Source of the DNA: Methanolobus sp. UBA32
GTDB taxonomy: Archaea; Halobacteriota; Methanosarcinia; Methanosarcinales; Methanosarcinaceae
Direction of reading: 5' to 3'
DNA length: 11,199 nt
NCBI GenBank assembly: GCA_002507205.1
Contig: DAZF01000041.1
Location: 1 to 11,199 of the forward strand
The notes under the pieces: generated by a model
Databases searched by the model: none
Seen by the model: only the letters and a program-made list of their open reading frames with translations
Told to the model about the DNA's origin: nothing
Part shown: in pieces, positions 6,482 through 11,199 of the stretch
Numbering within the stretch: position 1 is the first letter of the stretch
Layout: every line of letters begins with the position of its first letter
Made by a program: the position numbers and the translations under genes

Positions 6482-8053
6482 ATGAAAGTACTAGTTAGTG
6501 ATCCATTATCAGAACAGGGATTAACAATACTCCAACAGCATTTCACAGTTGATGTCCTTACCGGACTTTCCGAAGAGGAACTCGTTGAGAAGATACCGGA
6601 ATATGACGCGCTTGTCATCAGAAGTGGAACACAGGTTACAAGAAAGGTCATAGAGGCAGCCGACAAGCTGAAGATAGTCGGCAGGGCAGGAGTCGGAGTC
6701 GATAATGTAGATGTAGAGGCAGCTACGGAAAAGGGAATAATAGTTGTCAATGCACCTGAAGGAAATATGCTCTCCGCAGCAGAGCACACTATTGCAATGA
6801 TGATGGCTCTGGCAAGAAATGTGGCACAGGCCAATGAGTCACTCAAATCCAAAAAATGGGAACGCAGCAAGTTCATGGGTGTAGAGGTCAATGGAAAGAC
6901 CCTTGGTGTTATCGGACTGGGGCGCATTGGAGCAGAAGTCGCAAAAAGGGCACAGGGACTTAACATGAATATCCTGGCATACGATCCTTTTGTTTCAGAG
7001 GAGAGGGCAAAGGAGATGGGCGTAACTATGATGTCCGTACAGGAGATCGTGAAACTGGCTGACTTCATCACTGTCCATACACCACTCACTAAAGAGACAA
7101 GGAACATAATCGATGCTGAAGAGTTCGCCTTGATGAAAAGCAATGCAAGGATCATCAATTGTGCACGTGGCGGGATCATCAATGAGGAAGCACTTGCAGA
7201 TGCATTGAACAGTAATAAAATAGCAGGTGCCGCAATTGATGTATTTGTGAATGAGCCACCTTTTGACAGTCCCCTTATTGATTGCAAGACCCTGATAGCC
7301 ACTCCGCATCTTGGTGCTTCTACCGAGGAAGCGCAGATAAATGTAGCTGTTTCTGTCGCCGAAGAAGTAGTCTCCGTGCTTAATGGCGGAACTGCAAAAA
7401 GTGCTATCAATATACCATCCGTCAAGCCAGAGATCATGACCATGCTTGCACCTTATATCCAGCTTGCTGAAACAATGAGCAACGCATGTGCACAGCTTCT
7501 TGGGAAGAACTATGAAAAGATCGAGATCTCATACAACGGCGATATTGCACAGAAGGACACAAGACCTGTTACTGTTGCCGCACTGAAAGGTATGCTTCAG
7601 GTTGCACTCGGCTCAGCCGTCAACTACGTTAATGCAGGCTCCCTTGCAAAATCAAGAAAGGTAGGAGTTGTTGAAAGTAAGTCCGAGACCACAGAAGAAT
7701 TCAGTTCAACAATAAAAGTTGAAATAACAATGGGTGAAGAGAAGGCATCAATCGTAGGTACAGTCATTGGTGGCAAAGGAAAGGTCATCAAGATCGACGG
7801 GGAACATGTCGATATGATACCATCCGGATATATGATAGTAGCAAAACACATCAACAAACCTAACGTGATCGGACCTTGTTGCATATTGCTTGGAAAGAAC
7901 AACATCAACATATCAGGAATGCAGGTAGGAAGAGCTGAAATTGGCGGAACTACCATAATGGCACTCAATGTAGATTCAGAAGTACCTGAGGAAATACTGA
8001 AAGAGATGAGATCGGTTGAAGGCATTATCGATGCCAAGCTCATCAAATTTTAA
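6482..8053 (+). CDS. serA: D-3-phosphoglycerate dehydrogenase
   Basis: The enzyme oxidises 3-phosphoglycerate to 3-phosphohydroxypyruvate with NAD, the first step of the phosphorylated serine pathway in the cytosol. The 523-residue product is the long form: substrate and NAD domains to about residue 310, an intervening ASB-type domain about 315-445, and a C-terminal ACT domain about 450-523. Seen directly are GLGRIG (145-150) of the dinucleotide fold, RAGVGVDN (68-75), the catalytic Arg229 in CARGG, Glu258 in NEPP and His276 in TPHLGAS. ACT domains in this family often bind serine for feedback inhibition; here the usual DxPG turn is replaced by NKPNVIG (458-464), so serine sensitivity is uncertain. 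The ATG at 6482 was chosen because GGAG (6469-6472) lies nine bases upstream and MKVLVSDP is the family N-terminus; an upstream in-frame TTG at 6455 has no such site. Two small genes follow and may be cotranscribed. Confidence 0.96.
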   Translation: MKVLVSDPLSEQGLTILQQHFTVDVLTGLSEEELVEKIPEYDALVIRSGTQVTRKVIEAADKLKIVGRAGVGVDNVDVEAATEKGIIVVNAPEGNMLSAAEHTIAMMMALARNVAQANESLKSKKWERSKFMGVEVNGKTLGVIGLGRIGAEVAKRAQGLNMNILAYDPFVSEERAKEMGVTMMSVQEIVKLADFITVHTPLTKETRNIIDAEEFALMKSNARIINCARGGIINEEALADALNSNKIAGAAIDVFVNEPPFDSPLIDCKTLIATPHLGASTEEAQINVAVSVAEEVVSVLNGGTAKSAINIPSVKPEIMTMLAPYIQLAETMSNACAQLLGKNYEKIEISYNGDIAQKDTRPVTVAALKGMLQVALGSAVNYVNAGSLAKSRKVGVVESKSETTEEFSSTIKVEITMGEEKASIVGTVIGGKGKVIKIDGEHVDMIPSGYMIVAKHINKPNVIGPCCILLGKNNINISGMQVGRAEIGGTTIMALNVDSEVPEEILKEMRSVEGIIDAKLIKF

Positions 8054-8103
8054 GTATCAGATAGCAGATATTTTGTAAAAAGATAAAGGATGGCAGCAGT
8101 TCA

Positions 8104-8586
8104 ATGATGCGAAAACGCATATATCATAAGTTTTCCCACAGGACGGTGGAGTTTGAACAAAAGTACCGCTACCATTCAGACCTTCCTTTTTTTGTGAAAG
8201 TGATGGCAAACATGGACGGAAAATTCGGCATGTTTGTCACTGAATCTGTTACCCAGCGAGGACATCGCATACAGGCAAAAAGAGAGATTGCTGTGGAAGT
8301 AGTATCCAATGGCATTGATTTTTCCCCACTGAACTATGATAATGTAGATGATGTGCTGGATACCATTGAAAAAGAAGGAATCATGGATTTCAGAGTACAT
8401 TTAAGATATAGTTATCTTGACGGGAAATATAATCGTGTGCCATTCAGAGGAGACATATATATTGTAAGGGCCATCCTCGAACATGAATTACTTGTCCTCC
8501 AGATCAACCACATAGACGGGCCGAAGAGAACAGAATGCGGTCGTGTTGCCGACACCATCATTGATGAACTTCGCAGAGGTTCATGA
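8104..8586 (+). CDS. Conserved-looking archaeal protein of unknown function
   Basis: I do not recognise the 160-residue product with confidence. It is soluble, with no signal peptide or membrane segment, strongly basic at the N-terminus (MMRKRIYHKFSHR) and mixed alpha/beta in appearance. Features that look conserved rather than random are the central QAKREIAVEV strand (78-87), the aromatic HLRYSYLDGKYNRVPF stretch (99-114), RGDIYIVRAI (115-124) and a C-terminal helix with RVADTIIDELRR (147-158). There are no cysteine pairs, nucleotide-binding loops or obvious catalytic triads. It starts 50 bp after serA; AAAGGA at 8085-8090 is a distant ribosome binding site, and ATG codons at 8104 and 8107 are both possible. 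It overlaps the next gene by one base, which points to translational coupling and a shared role. Function could relate to translation, given the neighbours, but this is a guess. Confidence 0.8.
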   Translation: MMRKRIYHKFSHRTVEFEQKYRYHSDLPFFVKVMANMDGKFGMFVTESVTQRGHRIQAKREIAVEVVSNGIDFSPLNYDNVDDVLDTIEKEGIMDFRVHLRYSYLDGKYNRVPFRGDIYIVRAILEHELLVLQINHIDGPKRTECGRVADTIIDELRRGS

Positions 8587-9062
8587 TGGACGAGTTGATG
8601 CTTGTAGCTGCAACACCGTTCAAAAGAAATAACAAGAATTCACTTTCCATCAAGGATTTTGAATTCGTACTCTCTTTTGATCTTAAGTGGATGGCACCCG
8701 ATGTTGCGTCAAAGGTGAGAGACAGGGCCATAGGCGCCCACTTATTGAAATTTAGCGGGGCAGAGTTAGTTCCCAATTTTGATATAAGTAAGATAGAGAT
8801 ACCACATGGTTTCAAGCCTTCTGAATCAATTTTTAAAGAAAGATCGACCATTGAGGACATAATAGCCATGATTGTCGCAAACTGCGGGAAGAATGCGAGG
8901 GATACAACTGCACTGATCAATAAGAAACAGGAACAATTCGATGATCTTGTAGATATTGAAGTGGCTGGCCTGCTAACTGCAAAAGATCTGGGTTGTGACA
9001 TAGACCCAATATACGACAAAGTGTACTGCAAGGTTTTCAGTAAAGACGAAAATACCACATAA
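8586..9062 (+). CDS. DUF2240-family archaeal protein
   Basis: The 158-residue product looks like the archaeal DUF2240 family: the N-terminus LMLVAATPFKR (4-14), then a phenylalanine-rich stretch FEFVLSFDLKWMAPD (25-39), a helix about 40-55, then LVPNFDISKIEIPHGFKPS (60-78), a linker and a helical C-terminal half (87-125). The first half reads like a small winged-helix or helix-turn-helix unit in which a short gene-product wing LKFSGAELVPNFD follows the helices; that fold is inference. No enzymatic motif is seen and the function of the family is not known to me. ATG at 8586 is preferred over the one at 8583 because GAGGT (8576-8580) is then five bases upstream. It reuses the last base of the previous stop codon, so the two genes are translationally coupled. 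A promoter for the ribosomal cluster follows. Confidence 0.72.
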   Translation: MDELMLVAATPFKRNNKNSLSIKDFEFVLSFDLKWMAPDVASKVRDRAIGAHLLKFSGAELVPNFDISKIEIPHGFKPSESIFKERSTIEDIIAMIVANCGKNARDTTALINKKQEQFDDLVDIEVAGLLTAKDLGCDIDPIYDKVYCKVFSKDENTT

Positions 9063-9094
9063 TCTTTATGTACTATTAATGTTATTCAACAGCA

Positions 9095-9110
9095 GTCTGA
9101 TTCTACAGAC
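9095..9110 (+). terminator. Weak hairpin after the DUF2240-like gene
   Basis: GTCTG (9095-9099) and CAGAC (9106-9110) form a perfect 5-bp stem with a six-base loop, 32 bases after the stop codon. It lies between the DUF2240-like gene and the ribosomal promoter and could mark the end of the upstream transcript, although no strong T-run follows and the call is weak. Confidence 0.25.
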
Positions 9111-9151
9111 AACTCATGTTCTTACTTAATTGACACCTTACGGATGTTCGA

Positions 9152-9166
9152 ACGCATATAATGCGT
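9152..9166 (+). promoter_or_regulatory. Ribosomal operon TATA box inside a perfect dyad
   Basis: ACGCAT-ATA-ATGCGT is a perfect 6-bp inverted repeat with a three-base centre, and the TATA element CATATAATG (9155-9163) is its core. Transcription is expected near 9185, giving a very short leader that still includes GGAGG at 9186-9190. A protein binding this dyad would directly block TBP, so the site is a candidate operator for the whole L18e to tRNA unit. The promoter is a reasonable call; the regulator is inference. Confidence 0.5.
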
Positions 9167-9196
9167 GAGTGAGACATACTCTTGCGGAGGAACAAT

Positions 9197-9577
9197 ATGA
9201 GCAAGACTACACAAGTCAAAATCGAAAGAAAGACAAACCCTCGTACTCCTGTGCTTATTGCAGCACTGAAAGAAGGGTCACGTCAGAACGAAGCTGCTAT
9301 CTGGAGAGATGTGGCAAAGAGGTTAGAAAAGCCTGGAAGGAATTACGCACAGGTAAACCTCAGTAAGATCAACAGGTATGCAAAGGACGGAGAAACAGTC
9401 CTTATTGCAGGCAAAGTACTTGGTGCAGGACTCCTTGATAAGGCAGTCACTGTTGCAGCATACAATTTTAGTATAACTGCAATAGAAAAGATCACCAGTC
9501 TTGGCGGCAAATGCCTGACAATTGAACAGATATTGGAAGAGAACCCGAAGGGATCTGGAATTAAGATCTTACAGTAG
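9197..9577 (+). CDS. rpl18e: 50S ribosomal protein L18e
   Basis: The 126-residue product is the archaeal/eukaryotic large-subunit protein L18e (eukaryotic eL18), which belongs structurally to the L15/L18e family. Characteristic parts are the opening RKTNPRTPVLIAALKE (11-26), IWRDVAKRLEKPGRNYAQVNL (35-55 with the PGRNYAQVN motif), the segment GETVLIAGKVLGAGLL (65-80) and the C-terminal NPKGSGIKIL. The ATG at 9197 has an ideal GGAGG six bases upstream; an in-frame TTG at 9182 lies upstream of that site and is rejected. In many archaea the gene follows rpoD; here it opens its own unit behind a promoter. The stop is TAG, and the following codons stay in frame with L13. Confidence 0.95.
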   Translation: MSKTTQVKIERKTNPRTPVLIAALKEGSRQNEAAIWRDVAKRLEKPGRNYAQVNLSKINRYAKDGETVLIAGKVLGAGLLDKAVTVAAYNFSITAIEKITSLGGKCLTIEQILEENPKGSGIKILQ

Positions 9578-9586
9578 GTGAAGAAG

Positions 9587-10006
9587 ATGACAATTATCGA
9601 TGCAGACGGACTCATTATGGGTAGGCTTGCAAGCACTGTGGCAAAGAAATTGCTTGCTGGTGAGGAAATTGATATCATCAATGCTGAAAAAGCAGTTATT
9701 TCCGGTTCAAAATACACCACTTTAAGAGAGTACGACGAGACTCTGAGAAGAGGTAAACCGGAGTTCGGACCATACTTCCCCAAGAGACCGGACAGAATCC
9801 TTAAAAGAACCATCAGAGGAATGATCCCTTACAAACGTGCAAGAGGTAAAGATGCAATGGGTCGCCTGAAGGTGTACGTAGGTGTTCCAATGGAACTCAA
9901 GGACAAGGAAAGTATACAGATTGTTGAGGCAAGCATGGACCGCCTGAGCTCAAACAAATATCTCAGACTTGGCGATGTCAGTACAAAACTGGGTGCTAAA
10001 TTCTAA
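9587..10006 (+). CDS. rpl13p: 50S ribosomal protein L13
   Basis: The 139-residue product is ribosomal protein uL13, an assembly protein of the large subunit. Recognisable parts are [16 protein letters not shown] (1-16), the strand-turn [11 protein letters not shown] (about 30-40), and the basic [20 protein letters not shown] block (65-84) ending in [18 protein letters not shown]. The start was placed at the ATG because AGGTGA (9576-9581) lies five bases upstream, overlapping the L18e TAG; a GTG at 9578 is in frame but sits inside that site. This overlap implies translation coupled to rpl18e. The stop TAA is doubled as TAATAA, and rps9 follows after 17 bp. Confidence 0.96.
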   Translation: MTIIDADGLIMGRLASTVAKKLLAGEEIDIINAEKAVISGSKYTTLREYDETLRRGKPEFGPYFPKRPDRILKRTIRGMIPYKRARGKDAMGRLKVYVGVPMELKDKESIQIVEASMDRLSSNKYLRLGDVSTKLGAKF

Positions 10007-10023
10007 TAAGGAGGAAGATTATA

Positions 10024-10428
10024 ATGTCCATTAAAGTAATAACCTCATCAGGTAAGAAGAAGACAGCTATTGCACGTGCAACTGTGAAGAAGGGAAATGG
10101 AAAAGTGCGCATAAACAAAAAGCCACTGGAAATATACACCCCTGATTTTGCAAAGTTCAAAATATATGAAGCAGTTATGCTTGCAGGCGAAGTTATTGAA
10201 GGAATTGACGTAGATGTTGTTGTCAGCGGTGGCGGAATCATCGGCCAGGCAAGTGCTGTAAGAACTGCAATTGCCAGAGGCATTGTAGACTGGACCAATG
10301 ACACAAACCTCAGGGACGCATACATGGCATACGACCGTAACCTCCTGGTAAACGACTCCAGGCAGAAGGAAACCAAGAAGTTTGGTGGACCAGGTGCACG
10401 TGCCAAATATCAGAAATCATACAGGTAG
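10024..10428 (+). CDS. rps9p: 30S ribosomal protein S9
   Basis: The 134-residue product is ribosomal protein uS9 of the small subunit. The N-terminal [21 protein letters not shown] (4-24) with GKVRIN following, the glycine-rich [22 protein letters not shown] (about 65-86) and the basic tail ending in KYQKSYR are diagnostic; the final Arg of S9 reaches the P-site tRNA anticodon in the ribosome. AAGGAGGA at 10008-10015 gives a strong ribosome binding site nine bases before the ATG. The stop is TAG and is part of the AGGTAGG sequence that serves as ribosome binding site for rpoN. Confidence 0.97.
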   Translation: MSIKVITSSGKKKTAIARATVKKGNGKVRINKKPLEIYTPDFAKFKIYEAVMLAGEVIEGIDVDVVVSGGGIIGQASAVRTAIARGIVDWTNDTNLRDAYMAYDRNLLVNDSRQKETKKFGGPGARAKYQKSYR

Positions 10429-10438
10429 GCAATAGAAT

Positions 10439-10627
10439 ATGTTACCAGTTCGATGTTTCAGCTGTGGAAAGGTAGTCTCAAATTGCTGGGAAGAGTACAA
10501 ACAGCGTGTAGATGAAGGGGAAGACCCTGCAGCAGTGCTCAATGACCTTGGCGTCACACGATATTGCTGTCGCAGGATGATCCTTTCACATGTCGAGCTA
10601 GTAGATACGCTTGCCCCATACCAGTAA
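10439..10627 (+). CDS. rpoN: DNA-directed RNA polymerase subunit N (Rpo10)
   Basis: This 62-residue protein is the small assembly subunit N of archaeal RNA polymerase, the counterpart of eukaryotic Rpb10; it is not the bacterial sigma-54 that shares the name. The zinc site is complete and typical: MLPVRCFSCG with Cys6 and Cys9, and the adjacent pair Cys43-Cys44 in GVTRYCCRRM. The length matches the family. AGGTAGG at 10423-10429, overlapping the S9 stop codon, provides the ribosome binding site. A tRNA gene begins one base after the stop codon, so the mRNA must be cut by tRNA processing enzymes at its 3' end. Confidence 0.97.
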   Translation: MLPVRCFSCGKVVSNCWEEYKQRVDEGEDPAAVLNDLGVTRYCCRRMILSHVELVDTLAPYQ

Positions 10628-10628
10628 G

Positions 10629-10727
10629 GGGACCGTAGGGTAGCCTGGACCATCCTCCGGCGTTCGGGACATATGTATTTACTATGCGAAACACGCCGGG
10701 ACCTGAGTTCGAATCTCAGCGGTCCCA
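10629..10727 (+). tRNA. tRNA-Pro (anticodon CGG) with a 24-nt intron
   Basis: The acceptor stem GGGACCG (10629-10635) pairs perfectly with CGGTCCC (10720-10726), followed by discriminator A at 10727; CCA is not encoded. The D loop contains A14, G18-G19 (10647-10648) and A21. The anticodon stem CGGCG (10658-10662) pairs with CGCCG (10694-10698), and the loop after splicing is UUCGGGA with anticodon CGG at 10665-10667. The T arm is CTGAG-TTCGAAT-CTCAG (10703-10719). Without the intron the RNA is 75 nt. The tRNA reads CCG proline codons and is transcribed within the ribosomal operon, one base after rpoN, so RNase P and the 3' processing enzyme must free it from the mRNA. Confidence 0.95.
10669..10692 (+). 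other. tRNA intron with canonical bulge-helix-bulge
   Basis: The intron follows base 37 of the tRNA. TTCG (10663-10666) pairs with CGAA (10687-10690) as the 4-bp central helix. The three-base bulges are GGA (10667-10669) and ACA (10691-10693), each cut after its second base. CATA (10670-10673) pairs with TATG (10683-10686) as the intron helix, leaving a nine-base loop. This is the exact form recognised by the archaeal tRNA splicing endonuclease, and it fixes the intron borders. Confidence 0.92.
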
Positions 10728-10773
10728 TGGCACCTTACAGGAAACTGCTGTTCAGGACAAATATACGACCACG

Positions 10774-10790
10774 TTCGGAGGGATTCCGAA
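10774..10790 (+). repeat. Hairpin TTCGGA-GGGAT-TCCGAA after the tRNA
   Basis: A perfect 6-bp inverted repeat with a five-base loop lies 46 bases after the tRNA, directly upstream of the TATA-like element for rpoK. It may be a terminator or processing signal for the tRNA transcript, or an operator next to the rpoK promoter; the sequence does not decide between these. Confidence 0.35.
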
Positions 10791-10798
10791 TAAAATTA

Positions 10799-10807
10799 TT
10801 TATAATA
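10799..10807 (+). promoter_or_regulatory. Promoter-like TATA box upstream of rpoK
   Basis: TTTATAATA within the AT-rich stretch 10791-10808 fits an archaeal TATA box, with CCGAATAAAA before it as a possible BRE. It would start transcription near 10830 and give a leader of roughly 95 nt. A perfect ten-base palindrome, CCATTAATGG (10821-10830), lies at the expected start site. This would let rpoK and rps2 be expressed apart from the L18e unit. Confidence 0.45.
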
Positions 10808-10923
10808 ACTATCATTAACCCCATTAATGGCTATCCATACAGGAATACTTTTGTAAGCAATAGGAGTAGCTGTCGATAAATGGACTATTGATATTTTCAA
10901 TATAATTTTGATAAGGTGATCTA

Positions 10924-11100
10924 TTGACTACAGAACACTATACCAGGTATGAAAAGGCAAGAATTGTTGGTGCAAGGGCACTACAAATTTCAATGGGAGC
11001 TCCAGTTCTTATAGATGATCCAAGCATGAACTCACTGTTCCTTGCTAAGAGAGAGTTTGAACTAGGCGTTACCCCGATTACCGTTAAACGAAATATTTGA
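10924..11100 (+). CDS. rpoK: DNA-directed RNA polymerase subunit K (Rpo6)
   Basis: This 58-residue protein is archaeal RNA polymerase subunit K, the counterpart of Rpb6 and bacterial omega, which clamps the largest subunit. The family core is obvious: [20 protein letters not shown] (6-25), followed by APVLID and [18 protein letters not shown] to the end. It begins with TTG: the frame is closed by a stop at 10912-10914, and TTG is the only start codon before the conserved YTRYE. AAGGTGAT (10913-10920) lies four bases upstream and supports it. The gene follows a 196-nt spacer after the tRNA and is followed after 15 bp by the S2 gene. In many other archaea an enolase gene lies between these two; here it is absent. 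Confidence 0.95.
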   Translation: MTTEHYTRYEKARIVGARALQISMGAPVLIDDPSMNSLFLAKREFELGVTPITVKRNI

Positions 11101-11115
11101 TAATCAGGTGATTTT

Positions 11116-11199
11116 ATGGATTCAACAGAGGAAACTATAATCAATGAAGTAACAGAGGATGTTAGCGAAGAAGCAAAAACCACATCCCTTGTCCCAATA
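11116..11199 (+). CDS. rps2p: 30S ribosomal protein S2, N-terminal fragment cut by the window end
   Basis: Only the first 28 residues are inside the window. They form a highly acidic, glutamate-rich extension (MDSTEETIINEVTEDVSEE) followed by AKTTSLVPI. In archaeal S2 proteins SLVP followed by hydrophobic residues and DEYLAAGVHIGT marks the start of the folded domain, and an acidic N-terminal tail before it is common in methanogens. AGGTGAT (11106-11112) lies four bases before the ATG. The position behind rpoK is the usual one for rps2. The call rests on a short stretch and on gene order. Confidence 0.72.
   Translation, partial: MDSTEETIINEVTEDVSEEAKTTSLVPI

Noticed and set aside
6433..7443. 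Long minus-strand open frame of 336 codons opposite serA
   Set aside because: Its product is a Ser/Ala/Thr/Ile-rich sequence without domains, as expected from reading a coding gene backwards; serA on the plus strand has full family motifs.
9182..9196. Upstream TTG start for L18e
   Set aside because: The GGAGG site lies inside this extension, so it cannot be part of the coding sequence; ATG at 9197 fits.
9578..9586. GTG start for L13 directly after the L18e stop
   Set aside because: The GTG is part of the AGGTGA ribosome binding site of the ATG at 9587, and the family starts at MTIIDADG.
10673..10879. 68-codon open frame across the tRNA 3' half
   Set aside because: It reads through the tRNA intron, T arm and acceptor stem, which have a firm RNA assignment, and its product has no recognisable features.
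1..11199. CRISPR arrays, insertion sequences, toxin-antitoxin or phage genes
   Set aside because: No regular repeat-spacer pattern, no transposase-like frame and no flanking target duplications were seen; all clear genes are chromosomal housekeeping, transport or sensing genes.

Overview
This window looks like chromosomal DNA from a methanogenic archaeon, most likely of the Methanosarcinales (Methanosarcina, Methanolobus or Methanococcoides relatives). The evidence is an archaeal ribosomal protein and RNA polymerase cluster (L18e, L13, S9, RpoN, RpoK, S2), a tRNA gene with a bulge-helix-bulge intron, TATA-type promoters, GGAGG/AGGTGA ribosome binding sites, a long D-3-phosphoglycerate dehydrogenase and a PAS/GAF histidine kinase of the kind common in this group. 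The genus is inference; no marker in the window fixes it.

Layout. Positions 253-1599 (+) encode a FAD/NAD(P) pyridine nucleotide-disulfide oxidoreductase, convergent with an MFS drug-efflux-like transporter at 1622-2920 (-). A 96-bp divergent promoter region separates the transporter from an AlaX-type tRNA editing protein (3017-3730, +). AlaX converges on a large membrane-anchored hybrid-sensor-type histidine kinase without receiver (3747-6131, -: 2 TM, GAF, PAS, GAF, HisKA, HATPase). A 350-bp AT-rich intergenic region with several inverted repeats separates the kinase from serA (6482-8053, +). serA is followed by two small conserved-looking genes of unknown role that overlap by one base (8104-8586; 8586-9062, the second DUF2240-like). 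From 9152 on, a promoter with a dyad drives rpl18e-rpl13-rps9-rpoN-tRNA-Pro(CGG), and, after a 196-nt spacer with its own promoter-like signals, rpoK and the beginning of rps2, which is cut by the window end.

How it fits together. The right third is core information processing: ribosomal proteins, two small RNA polymerase subunits and a tRNA, tightly packed with ribosome binding sites overlapping the stop codons. The left two thirds are single genes for redox chemistry, efflux, tRNA proofreading, sensing and serine synthesis, each with its own control region. Several gene starts lie downstream of the longest open frame (serA, the kinase, rpl18e, rpl13); these were chosen from ribosome binding sites and family N-termini.

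No mobile element, CRISPR array, phage gene or defence island is visible. The most notable points are the dyads placed on promoters of serA, the kinase and the ribosomal operon, the amber-stop arrangement that leaves L18e and L13 in one continuous frame, the intron-bearing tRNA-Pro, and the uncharacterised overlapping gene pair next to the ribosomal operon.
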